The translations under genes and the position numbers were made by a program. Under the pieces are notes generated by a model that saw only the letters and a program-made list of their open reading frames with translations, had not been told where the DNA came from and did not search any database. From Berryella intestinalis (GTDB lineage: Bacteria; Actinomycetota; Coriobacteriia; Coriobacteriales; Eggerthellaceae): DNA of 64,000 bases. This document shows, piece by piece, positions 22,407 through 30,538 of this stretch. Every line of letters starts with the position of its first letter. The stretch's first letter is position 1. The stretch spans positions 1,798,001 to 1,862,000 of the forward strand of contig NZ_CP009302.1 of assembly GCF_000814825.1 (NCBI RefSeq), written 5' to 3'.

Positions 22407-22434
22407 AGTATAGCATAAAAACGAACGTTTGTTT
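22407..22434 (-). promoter_or_regulatory. Candidate -10 box and palindrome between panF and the antitoxin-like gene
   Basis: The minus strand carries TATACT (22407-22412). Just upstream is AAACGAACGTTTGTTT (22419-22434), a 16-bp palindrome with one mismatched pair. The arrangement resembles an autoregulated promoter, but transcription from it would first meet the hairpin at 22349-22391. Confidence 0.4.
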
Positions 22435-22439
22435 GTGTT

Positions 22440-23936
22440 TTAAGGTTCGCTGCGCGGGGAATCTCCGAAGAAAACGGGGAGATGACCGGACTCGCGATCC
22501 CTGAACGCCAGGGATCCGACCACCATCAGCAGCAGGGAAACCGCCAGCCCGATGGTGATCTGATGCAGGCCCATGAACTTGATTCCCAAGGCCATGCACA
22601 CGCAATACGCCGCCGTTCCCCCGACCATCGACAGCAGGGCGCCGTACCTATTGGCCCGCCGCCAGAACAGCGCCCCCAGGAACACCCAGCAAAACGCGGT
22701 TTCCAGCCCTCCGAACGCGAACATGTTGATCTGCCAGATAACCGCGGGCGGAGTGACGGCGAGCACGAACACGATAAGGCCGATCCCCAGGGTAACGCCT
22801 TGGCTCGACACCTCGATGGCGCGGTCGGAAGCGGTTTTCCCCGCGCGCTGCCCGTAGTGGATCCAGATGTCTTTGATGATCGCGGAGGACGCCGCGATCA
22901 GGAGGGAAGACACCGTGGAGATGGATGCGGCGATGGGGCCGATGATGGCGATGCCGGCAAGCCAGGGAGGCAGCGTCGAGACGATCGCCGTGGGGATGAT
23001 GTTGTCGATGCTGCCCCCGTACGCCGCGATGTCGTCGGTGAGCACACCGGCCGACATGGTCCCAAGCGCCGTGCAGCCGATGAGCATCGCCCCGATTATG
23101 ACGGTTCCGAGCACCATGGCATGGCGAAGCGACTTCGCATCCTTGAAGCCCATGGTGCGCACGGCGGACTGGGGAAGGCAGAACGTAAAGATGCCGACGA
23201 TAAGCCACTGGGTGAAGTAGAGGCCGTAGGGCATGTGCCCTCCCGACAGGGGCTCCATCATCTCGGGATGGTTCCGCTCGATGGTGGCCATGAGGTTGTC
23301 CCAGCCGCCGCCCGCGTGCAGGATGCCCCCGGCCAGCACGAAGATCCCCACCAGCATCGCGATGCCGCACAGCGCGTCGGTCACGGCGACGCCCCTGAAG
23401 CCGCCGATGGTCGTGAAGATGATCACCGCCAGGCCGAACAGTACCAAGCCGGTGAGGTAGGAATACCCGGTAACCGCCGCGAACAGCTTGGCTCCGCCGA
23501 CGAACTGAGCGATCATGGTCGTTCCGAAAAACACTACGATCACCAGCGCCGCGATGATCGCCAGCGCGTCGGAGCGATACCGGGCGCGCAGCACGTCGAT
23601 CACCGTCACCGCGTTCAGCTTGCGCGAGACCAGCGCCATCTTCTTGCCCATGATGCCGTACAGCAAGAACAGGGCCGTCACCTGGACGGCGGCCATATAC
23701 ACCCATCCCCAGCCGATGGTCCAGGCCTGACCCGGCCCTCCCACAAACGAGCTCACCGACCCGTAGGTGGCGATGGTCGTCATAGCCAAAACGAACGCTC
23801 CGAGGCTGCGGTTGCCGATGAAGTAGTCGTTCACGAAACCCGCGCCCGAGCGCGACCGACGTCGGGCGAAGATGCTGAGCGCCAGGGCAACCAGCAGAAA
23901 CAGGATGACGGGGACAAGCCCGGCGATGTTACCCAC
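22440..23936 (-). CDS. panF: Sodium/pantothenate symporter
   Basis: 498-residue member of the solute:sodium symporter family, with about 13 membrane segments. Compared from memory with E. coli PanF it shares NDYFIGNRSLGAFVLAM, SSFVGGPGQAW, LNAVTVIDVLRARY and MFAFGGLETAFCW in the same order. It imports pantothenate with Na+. GTG at 23934-23936 is chosen: AGGAGGGG precedes it and homology starts there. The upstream extension to 24008 only overlaps the preceding gene. The start overlaps the YhdT-like stop by 8 bp, implying translational coupling. Confidence 0.88.
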   Translation of the reverse strand: MGNIAGLVPVILFLLVALALSIFARRRSRSGAGFVNDYFIGNRSLGAFVLAMTTIATYGSVSSFVGGPGQAWTIGWGWVYMAAVQVTALFLLYGIMGKKMALVSRKLNAVTVIDVLRARYRSDALAIIAALVIVVFFGTTMIAQFVGGAKLFAAVTGYSYLTGLVLFGLAVIIFTTIGGFRGVAVTDALCGIAMLVGIFVLAGGILHAGGGWDNLMATIERNHPEMMEPLSGGHMPYGLYFTQWLIVGIFTFCLPQSAVRTMGFKDAKSLRHAMVLGTVIIGAMLIGCTALGTMSAGVLTDDIAAYGGSIDNIIPTAIVSTLPPWLAGIAIIGPIAASISTVSSLLIAASSAIIKDIWIHYGQRAGKTASDRAIEVSSQGVTLGIGLIVFVLAVTPPAVIWQINMFAFGGLETAFCWVFLGALFWRRANRYGALLSMVGGTAAYCVCMALGIKFMGLHQITIGLAVSLLLMVVGSLAFRDRESGHLPVFFGDSPRSEP

Positions 23937-24252
23937 GGTTCTTCCCCTCCTCGTCGGAAACCTCGATGCCGCCGTCGGGCCCGGATGCGCGGCAACCGTC
24001 CTCGTCATCCAGGCTGAAATCGACGAACACCCGCTTGTCCAGGTAGACTGCGCATGCGATTGCGCATATCCACGCCCCGACCGTTCCGCATATCACCCAC
24101 AGCGGCGTATGGGCCACCTTGATGTCGAGTCCGGCCAGACCGAAGCCGCCCACCGCCCACACGACGATGGTCACAGCCAAGGCGACGACGGTGGCACGCG
24201 CCTCCCGGTCGGCCTGCTTCAGCTTATCGCGATACGTGACGCGATCCTCCAT
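23929..24252 (-). CDS. YhdT-like DUF997 membrane protein
   Basis: 107 residues with two membrane segments (about residues 22-42 and 52-75): VVALAVTIVVWAVGGFGL and LWVICGTVGAWICAIACA. The layout matches the DUF997/YhdT family, which commonly sits immediately before panF, as it does here. It may be an accessory subunit of the symporter. The C-terminus is acidic and hydrophilic. The ATG at 24250-24252 has a GGGAGGG site. The open frame continues upstream to 24462 without family similarity. Confidence 0.82.
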   Translation of the reverse strand: MEDRVTYRDKLKQADREARATVVALAVTIVVWAVGGFGLAGLDIKVAHTPLWVICGTVGAWICAIACAVYLDKRVFVDFSLDDEDGCRASGPDGGIEVSDEEGKNRG

Positions 24253-24268
24253 GTTGCCCTCCCTTTGC

Positions 24269-24295
24269 AACAAGGGCCGGCGCTTCAGCCGGCCC
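24269..24295 (-). terminator. Candidate terminator after map
   Basis: An 8-bp perfect stem (GGGCCGGC 24274-24281 with GCCGGCCC 24288-24295) is followed on the minus strand by TTGTTGC. The T tract is weak. Confidence 0.5.
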
Positions 24296-24302
24296 CTCGC
24301 GA

Positions 24303-25187
24303 TTACCAGGAAATCAGTTCGAACCCTGATTCCGTCACTACCACCTGCACCTCCCACTGGGCGCTCGGCAAACCGTCGGCAGTGCGGACCGTCCACCCGT
24401 TCGGGTCGGTCATGTCGATGTCCGCCTTGCCCATGTTCACCATTGGCTCGATAGTAAAGCACATACCCGGAACCAGAATCGGCCCGGTTCCGGCCATTTC
24501 AACGAAACTGACGAACGGATCCTCGTGGAATTCGATCCCGCAGCCGTGACCGCCGAACTCGCGCACGACGCTGAAACCGGCGTCGGTCGCCACTTTGTTC
24601 ACCGCCGCGCTGACATCTCCCAGGTGAGCCCAAGGCCGCACCGCCTCCATACCCGCCTCGACCGAGCGTTTCGTCACCTCCACCAGGCGCCTCCACTCCG
24701 GATCGACCTGCCCGATGCAGAACATGCGCGAGGAGTCGGAGAAGTAGCCTCCCAGGATCGTGGACATGTCGACGTTGACGATATCGCCGTCGCGCAGCAC
24801 CTCGTCCTCGGACGGGATCCCGTGGCACACCACCTCGTTGATCGAGGTGCAGACGCTTTTCGGGAAGCCCTCGTAGTTCAGGTCGGCGGGAACCGCCCCC
24901 CGCTCGATGCAGTAGTCGTGGACCCATCGGTCGATATCGGCCGTGGTGACGCCCGCTTCGATATGCGCCTCGACGTAGTCGAGGGCGCCCACGTTCACCT
25001 CGGCGCTGCGCTTGATCCCCTCGATATCGGCGGGGGTCTTCAGCAGGCTGCGCGGAAGAACCTCTTCCCCTTCGTCCCATAGCCGCTGAAGCTTCTCGTC
25101 GAAGTCGCGGTGGCATTTCTTGTACTTCTTCCCCGACCCGCACCAGCACTCGTCGTTGCGACCGGGGCTTTCGATCCCATCGTACAT
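24303..25187 (-). CDS. map: Methionine aminopeptidase type I with N-terminal SEC-C motif
   Basis: 294 residues. Removes the initiator Met from new proteins. Residues 1-27 carry the zinc-binding SEC-C motif CWCGSGKKYKKCH, an extension thought to help ribosome or zinc binding. The pita-bread catalytic domain follows, with the metal ligands in GDIVNVDMSTILGGYFSD (two Asp), GHGCGIEFHEDP (His), FTIEPMV (Glu) and the final QWEVQVVVTE (Glu). ATG at 25185-25187 with GAGGTAG upstream. It lies about 85 bp after pheT on the same strand, with a GCGGCAGC/GCTGCCGC inverted repeat between them. Confidence 0.95.
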   Translation of the reverse strand: MYDGIESPGRNDECWCGSGKKYKKCHRDFDEKLQRLWDEGEEVLPRSLLKTPADIEGIKRSAEVNVGALDYVEAHIEAGVTTADIDRWVHDYCIERGAVPADLNYEGFPKSVCTSINEVVCHGIPSEDEVLRDGDIVNVDMSTILGGYFSDSSRMFCIGQVDPEWRRLVEVTKRSVEAGMEAVRPWAHLGDVSAAVNKVATDAGFSVVREFGGHGCGIEFHEDPFVSFVEMAGTGPILVPGMCFTIEPMVNMGKADIDMTDPNGWTVRTADGLPSAQWEVQVVVTESGFELISW

Positions 25188-25271
25188 GGCTACCTCGCAT
25201 ATCCAAGCGGCAGCCCCCTAAAGGAGCTGCCGCACATCCAGGCTGTTCCGTTAAAGTAAACCACGGTTCAT

Positions 25272-27734
25272 CTAGCCGCGAACCTCTGCCCCGGTCGCTC
25301 CACAAACCTTCTTGACCAGACGCTCGTGGGCGCGCTCCACCTCTTCGCCGGTAAGCGTTCGGTCGGCTGCGCGGTAGGAAAGCGCGTAAGCCATGGACTT
25401 CTTGTTCGCCCCCAGGCGGTCTTCGTCGCGATACACGTCGAACAGGCGGGCGCTTTCCAGCAGCTTGCCGCCCGCAGACGACATGCACTGCATCAGCCGT
25501 TCGTGCGTGACGTCCTCGTTCACCACGAAGGCGACGTCGACCGACACCTCGGGCAGCGTCGGCACGTCCACGTAGTCGCGCGCAGGACGGCTCGATTTGC
25601 CCAGGGCCTGAACGTCCAGCTCGAACGCGACGACGGCCGGAGTCGCGTCGAACGCCTCGACGGCGAGGGGGTGGATCTCGCCGACCCAGCCCAGGATGGT
25701 GCCCCCGCTCAGCACCTCGGCCGCACGACCGGGCTGCAGGTGGGGAGCCGCGTCGGCCTCCAGGGCGCGCCAACGGACCTTGGGAACCGCCAGCTCGCGC
25801 AGCAGGCTCTCGACTGCGCCCTTCCCGTCGAAGAAGTCGAACGGACGCGCCTCGGCGTTCCAAGCCGCCTCGGCCATCGCACCGGCGAGAACGCCGGCGA
25901 CCTTCTGCCGCTCCTTGGGCTTTTTGGCCCCTTCGCGCGCAGAGAACACCGTTCCGCGCTCGTAGAGCTGGATGTTCTTCACACCATGGTTCTGGTTGTA
26001 GGCGACGCTGCGCAAAAGGCCGGGAACGATGCTCTGACGCATCACCGACTGGTCGGCGTTCATGGGATTCAGCAGCTCGACGGCATCCCCCAAGCTGACA
26101 GGGTCCATGCGCAAGCGCTCGATGTCGGTCGGATCGGCGAACGAATAGGTCATGGTCTCGTTCAGCCCGCTCGCGCGCAGGGTTGCGTCGATGAGCGCGA
26201 AAAGCTTCTGGTCATCGGTGCGGTGCCCGACGCGTCCCGGGCTCGCGGGAAGCGTGGGCTTCACCCGATCCATCCCCCACAGACGCAGCACCTCTTCGTA
26301 CAGATCGATCTCGCGTGCGAGGTCGGGACGGAACGTAGGCGCGACCACGGACAGCGCATCGGGATCCGACGACTGATCGACCTCGCAGCCCAGGCGCTCG
26401 AGAATATCCGCGATGTCTTCGACGGGAACCTCGATCCCCATCATCTGCGTGAAGCGGGGGACGCGCAAAGTCAGGCTGCACGGCTGCGTGCGCTCCTCCC
26501 ACACATCAACCAGGCCGGGAGCCACGGAACCGCCCGTCACCTCGGCGATGAGCGCCGCAGCCATCGCCGCGTAGTCGGCTACGGGGTTGTCGTCCACCGT
26601 GCGCTCGTAGCGCAAAGACGACTCGCTGATCAGGCCGAGGCTGCGGCTGGTGCGGCTGGTGTGCGAACGGTCGAACGTCGCGGCCTCGAGCAGAACCTTG
26701 GTGGTCGACTCCGAGATCTCGGTATCGAGCCCTCCCATGACGCCCGCCAGGGCGACCGGGCCGAACTCGTTGGCGATGACGGTCATATCCGCAGACAACT
26801 CGCGCTCTTCCCCGTCGAGCGTCGTCAGCTTCTCGCCCTCGGCCGCCGGGCGCACCTGGATGCGCGCCTTGCCGTCCTTCGACACCACCTTGTCGAAATC
26901 GAAGGCGTGAAGGGGCTGTCCGAACAGGAACAGGATGTAGTTCGTGACGTCCACCACGTTGTTCACGGGACGGGCGCCCGCTGCAGCGATGCGCTCGACC
27001 AGCCAATCGGGGCTGGGGCCTATCTTGACGCCCTCGATCACGCGCGCCGTGTAGCGCTTGCTGCGGGCAGGGTCGGCGATCGCCACCTCGACCTGTTCGG
27101 AGGCAGAAACGAGCGACCCGTCCTCCTCCAGCTCGTAGAGGGGGTAGGTCACCGGGACGCGGTACATGGCCCCCACTTCGCGCGCCATCCCCGCCACGGA
27201 CAGGCAGTCGGGGCGGTTCGGCGTGATCTCGAGGTCCAGCACCGTATCGGAAAGCCCCAGGTAATCCGCATAGGGAACCCCGATGGGAGCATCCTCGGGA
27301 AGGATGATGATGCCGTCGGCGTCGCTGCCAAGCCCCAGCTCGGCAGACGAGCAGTTCATGCCATAGCTCACCACGCCGCGCTTCTTCGACTTCTTGATCT
27401 TGAAGTCGCCGGGAAGCACCGCGCCCTCGAGGGCGGTAACGATATGGTCGCCCGCATTGAAATTCTGGGCGCCGCAGACGATCTGGAGCGGCGCGGGATT
27501 CCCGTCCTCCCCGAGGTTCCACGGACCGACGTCCACCGTCGTAACGAACATGTGGTCGGAGTCGGGATGCTCGACCTTGGTGAGCACCTGGGCGGTAACC
27601 ACTTTGTCGAAGGTCTGGCCCTGGACCTCGACGCCCTCGACGCCGGTTCCGGTCAGGTCGAGCCGATCGCAGAAGGCCTTGAGGTCGGCGGGCACGTCGA
27701 CGTACTCGCCCAGCCATTTGAGAGAAACTTTCAT
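25272..27734 (-). CDS. pheT: Phenylalanyl-tRNA synthetase beta subunit
   Basis: 820 residues, full family length. Domain order: N-terminal B1/OB-fold tRNA-binding region (residues about 40-150, with GAQNFNAGDHIVTA), the B3/B4 editing domain with YILFLFGQPLHAFDFDK, the B5 domain, the class II-like core (DLYEEVLRLWGMDRVKP), and a C-terminal ferredoxin-fold anticodon-binding domain. Works as an alpha2-beta2 tetramer with PheS. ATG at 27732-27734. The gene begins 19 bp after pheS, so they form one T-box-controlled transcript. Confidence 0.97.
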   Translation of the reverse strand: MKVSLKWLGEYVDVPADLKAFCDRLDLTGTGVEGVEVQGQTFDKVVTAQVLTKVEHPDSDHMFVTTVDVGPWNLGEDGNPAPLQIVCGAQNFNAGDHIVTALEGAVLPGDFKIKKSKKRGVVSYGMNCSSAELGLGSDADGIIILPEDAPIGVPYADYLGLSDTVLDLEITPNRPDCLSVAGMAREVGAMYRVPVTYPLYELEEDGSLVSASEQVEVAIADPARSKRYTARVIEGVKIGPSPDWLVERIAAAGARPVNNVVDVTNYILFLFGQPLHAFDFDKVVSKDGKARIQVRPAAEGEKLTTLDGEERELSADMTVIANEFGPVALAGVMGGLDTEISESTTKVLLEAATFDRSHTSRTSRSLGLISESSLRYERTVDDNPVADYAAMAAALIAEVTGGSVAPGLVDVWEERTQPCSLTLRVPRFTQMMGIEVPVEDIADILERLGCEVDQSSDPDALSVVAPTFRPDLAREIDLYEEVLRLWGMDRVKPTLPASPGRVGHRTDDQKLFALIDATLRASGLNETMTYSFADPTDIERLRMDPVSLGDAVELLNPMNADQSVMRQSIVPGLLRSVAYNQNHGVKNIQLYERGTVFSAREGAKKPKERQKVAGVLAGAMAEAAWNAEARPFDFFDGKGAVESLLRELAVPKVRWRALEADAAPHLQPGRAAEVLSGGTILGWVGEIHPLAVEAFDATPAVVAFELDVQALGKSSRPARDYVDVPTLPEVSVDVAFVVNEDVTHERLMQCMSSAGGKLLESARLFDVYRDEDRLGANKKSMAYALSYRAADRTLTGEEVERAHERLVKKVCGATGAEVRG

Positions 27735-27753
27735 AAGTCCACTTCTTCCTGAA

Positions 27754-28815
27754 CTAGAACTGACGAAGGAAGCGCATATCGCCTTGGAGCAGCAGCCTGA
27801 GGTCGGGGATGTCGTACTTCAGCGCCGCAACGCGCTCGACGCCCACGCCGAACGCGAACCCCGAGTACCGCTCGGGATCGATCCCCGAGCACTCGAGCAC
27901 CGCCGGATCGACCATGCCGCAGCCCAGGATCTCGAGCCAGCCGGTACCCTTGCAGAACCGGCATCCCTCCCCGTGGCAGATGCCGCAGCTCACATCGACC
28001 TCCGCCGACGGCTCGGTGAACGGGAAGTAATGCGCCCTGAAGCGCGTCTCGCGATCCGGGCCGAACATCGCCTTGCAGAAGTAGTCGAGCGTGCCCTTCA
28101 GGTCTCCGAAACTGATGTTCTCGTCGATGACCAGGCCCTCGATTTGGGTGAACTGGGGAAGGTGCGACGGATCGGCCACGTCGCGGCGATACACCTTGCC
28201 CGGTGCGACGATGTAGATGGGGGGCTTTTGGGTCTCCATCACGTGAACCTGAACGCCGGAGGTCTGGGTGCGCAGCAAGACGTCGGACTCGCCGCGAACC
28301 GCAGCGGCGTCGCCCGACCGATCCCGCACGTAGAACGTGTCCTGCATGCTGCGGCTGGGATGGTCGGCCGGAGCGTTCAGCGCCGTGAAGTTGTAGTAGT
28401 CGGTTTCCACCTCGGGGCCGGTTGCAACCGTGTAACCCAGCCCGAGGAACACGTCGCAGATCTCGTCGGAGATGCGGTTGATGAGGTGGCGCGAGCCCAG
28501 CTGCTGGGCGCGCCCCGGAAGCGTCACGTCGACGGCCGAGCTTTCGATGGACGCCGCCAGCTCATCGGCCGCAAGAGCGCTCTTGCGCGCGTCGAGCGCT
28601 TCCTCGACCACGGCCCGGACGGCGTTCACCGCCTTGCCCACCTCTGCGCGCTCCTCTTTGGCGATCTGCCCCATCTGGCGCAGGTACTTGGTAAGCTCGC
28701 CCGACTTCCCCATAACCTGGACGCGCACCTCGTCAAGCGCGGACGTTCCCTGCGCGGCTTCGATGGCGGATAGGGTCCTCGACCTCAGTTCCGCCAGCTC
28801 GTCGATCACCGACAT
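27754..28815 (-). CDS. pheS: Phenylalanyl-tRNA synthetase alpha subunit
   Basis: 353-residue catalytic subunit of class II PheRS. An N-terminal coiled coil for tRNA binding is followed by the catalytic core: motif 1 near LINRISDEICDVFLGLGY, the substrate region HPSRSMQDTFYV, motif 2 with YRRDVADPSHLPQFTQIEG, and motif 3 FGVGVERVAALKYDIPDLR. A small Cys cluster (CGICHGEGCRFCKG) is present, as in many PheS proteins of this type. The ATG at 28813-28815 has AAAGGCG. Expression is controlled by the T-box leader immediately upstream. Confidence 0.97.
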   Translation of the reverse strand: MSVIDELAELRSRTLSAIEAAQGTSALDEVRVQVMGKSGELTKYLRQMGQIAKEERAEVGKAVNAVRAVVEEALDARKSALAADELAASIESSAVDVTLPGRAQQLGSRHLINRISDEICDVFLGLGYTVATGPEVETDYYNFTALNAPADHPSRSMQDTFYVRDRSGDAAAVRGESDVLLRTQTSGVQVHVMETQKPPIYIVAPGKVYRRDVADPSHLPQFTQIEGLVIDENISFGDLKGTLDYFCKAMFGPDRETRFRAHYFPFTEPSAEVDVSCGICHGEGCRFCKGTGWLEILGCGMVDPAVLECSGIDPERYSGFAFGVGVERVAALKYDIPDLRLLLQGDMRFLRQF

Positions 28816-28841
28816 CTTGCTTCGCCTTTCTCTCGCTCTCG

Positions 28842-29125
28842 AAAAAAGAGCCCTCTTTCGTCCTTGGCGACGCCCGGGTTCGCGCTCGGGGCGTCTGGTT
28901 CAAGGACGAGAGAGGGCTCTCGCGGTACCACCTTGATTGGCCGTCGGCTCGAACGCCGCGACCCGCTTCGTTTCCCCGATGACGGAGGGCCACCGCCTTC
29001 CCCTATGAACGCCTGGCAAGCCTTCGCTTTCGGGGAAGATGCTCGGAAGGGAACGGCCCCGGCACCCGTTGACGCTTTTCCAGCCAAAGAAGCGCCTCTC
29101 TGAGAACGGGCAGCGCCGAAGCTTA
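28842..29125 (-). promoter_or_regulatory. Phe T-box leader (pheST)
   Basis: The minus strand contains the T-box AAGGTGGTACCGCG at 28921-28934. It is followed by a terminator stem (28901-28920 pairing with 28847-28866) ending in TTTTTT (28842-28847). Upstream, a Stem I base can be drawn between GCC..TTCTC and GGGAAGGC. A TTC triplet (plus strand 29007-29009) followed by A sits in the specifier position, three bases before that stem. The T-box reads TGGT, whose last base can pair with discriminator A73 of tRNA-Phe. Both agree with Phe sensing. The Stem I model is by hand. Confidence 0.9.
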
Positions 29126-29149
29126 TCTTCGTCGTCGCATGTGCACGTC

Positions 29150-29155
29150 AGTATA
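29150..29155 (-). promoter_or_regulatory. Candidate -10 box for the pheST T-box transcript
   Basis: TATACT on the minus strand, about 25-50 bp before the start of the leader fold. The -35 is not clear. Confidence 0.45.
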
Positions 29156-29194
29156 GCGCATGGATGCGGAGGGTTTGGCACGAGCCACCATCAG

Positions 29195-30484
29195 CTACAC
29201 ACTTCTCTTGCTAGGCTTTATTTGACGAACTGATGCGTTCCTTTCTGTGATGGTGACTTTTCTTCCTGCCAATCCAGCATCAGTCAGCGACGAAACGAAC
29301 CAGGAGTCGTCGGACGAAAGAACCTTTCCGAACAGCAACAAAAAACTGCAGTACGCAATCATGCAAAGCTGAGGATCAACGATGCTATGAATTGCGAAAA
29401 CCAAAAAGATGAAACCGAAGACGTAATCTCCACCCGTTACCGCTTTTCTCACAAGCGCAACGAACAGCACCAGAAAAACAGCCGAGACCAACACCCCGTT
29501 TCTGATAAGGATATTCAAATAAGAGCAATCGACGTAATTATTGGCTCCAGATGCAACCTTACCCGACATCACCGCAATGGGGGTAACCCACTCTATCCTG
29601 TTCCCAAAAATAGAAACATCATATTGGGAAAATGCGAGTTGGGTTTGCGCCAACCTGTTCGAAAACACCCTGTTCAATTGATGACCCAAATCGCTATCCA
29701 CCGGTACGCCGAGGAACACAATCGCAGAAAGGACGGCGCAAATGGGAACCGACGCAATAAACGCCAGCTCGAATACCTTGTTCCTGCGAAGCTTGCTTCC
29801 CCATCGTTTGTACGCCGCCATCGCCCCCAGAACAAGAAGCGACAAAGCAAACGAGTTTCTCGAATCGGAAAGCAGGAACACAACAACATTGAACGCAAGC
29901 AGGACCACAATGACGAACCAGCTAGCCTTTTCCCTCTTTAAATAGAAATAGACAAGGATAAGGCTAAGCAAAAAATGGCTCGCGTAGGTATACCACTCGA
30001 ATCCAAGTGCGTGCCGTATCCTATCCGGGTTTTCACTAACCCATGGCGGGGTAGGCATCACGCCCACCACGCCAAGAAGCACTATGGTAAGTAAAACAAT
30101 CAACTGCACGATAAAGATCCATGTCAACACTTCTTTAGCATTCAGGTTCCTCATGAAAAATGCTGCGAGCAATACAGTCCAGAGATAGTTTTCACCTGCG
30201 AAGACACACGCCACAACTACCAATGAGACCCCTGATAAAAAAACAAGGTCGCGCTTCGTTACTCTTCCGTACACGAGTTCGTTAACAAAGAGGCCAGCCT
30301 GACATAAGCGTCTGACGATGCGGGTTAGGCCATCGACTTCCAGATAAGTTGCATCGACCATAATAGATGCAATCCAAATACAGATAAAGATTATGAATAG
30401 GCCTTGATGCAGACTAAAATACCGATCCGCAATCTCAGTTCGCCAGCGAAGCGCCCACGTGACCTTCTGCGACAGAACATTCAT
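29195..30484 (-). CDS. Wzy-like polysaccharide polymerase (multi-pass membrane protein)
   Basis: 429 residues with about ten hydrophobic segments and a large periplasmic-side loop between about residues 240 and 330, the layout of O-antigen/capsule polymerases. Sequence conservation in this family is low, so the call rests on topology and on position as last gene after a Wzx flippase. It would join lipid-linked repeat units outside the membrane. The ATG at 30482-30484 overlaps nothing and lies 54 bp after wzx. Codon use is AT-richer than in the flanking genes. O-antigen ligase is the alternative. Confidence 0.72.
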   Translation of the reverse strand: MNVLSQKVTWALRWRTEIADRYFSLHQGLFIIFICIWIASIMVDATYLEVDGLTRIVRRLCQAGLFVNELVYGRVTKRDLVFLSGVSLVVVACVFAGENYLWTVLLAAFFMRNLNAKEVLTWIFIVQLIVLLTIVLLGVVGVMPTPPWVSENPDRIRHALGFEWYTYASHFLLSLILVYFYLKREKASWFVIVVLLAFNVVVFLLSDSRNSFALSLLVLGAMAAYKRWGSKLRRNKVFELAFIASVPICAVLSAIVFLGVPVDSDLGHQLNRVFSNRLAQTQLAFSQYDVSIFGNRIEWVTPIAVMSGKVASGANNYVDCSYLNILIRNGVLVSAVFLVLFVALVRKAVTGGDYVFGFIFLVFAIHSIVDPQLCMIAYCSFLLLFGKVLSSDDSWFVSSLTDAGLAGRKVTITERNASVRQIKPSKRSV

Positions 30485-30538
30485 TCATGCACCCTTAATT
30501 TAACAACCGCATAGAACCAACAACCAGTGGACGACGAC

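Noticed and set aside
22482-24017. 511-codon plus-strand frame rich in His, Arg and Gly
   Set aside because: Mirror of panF; composition is typical of antisense frames in high-GC DNA.
25326-27752. 808-codon plus-strand frame
   Set aside because: Antisense to pheT.
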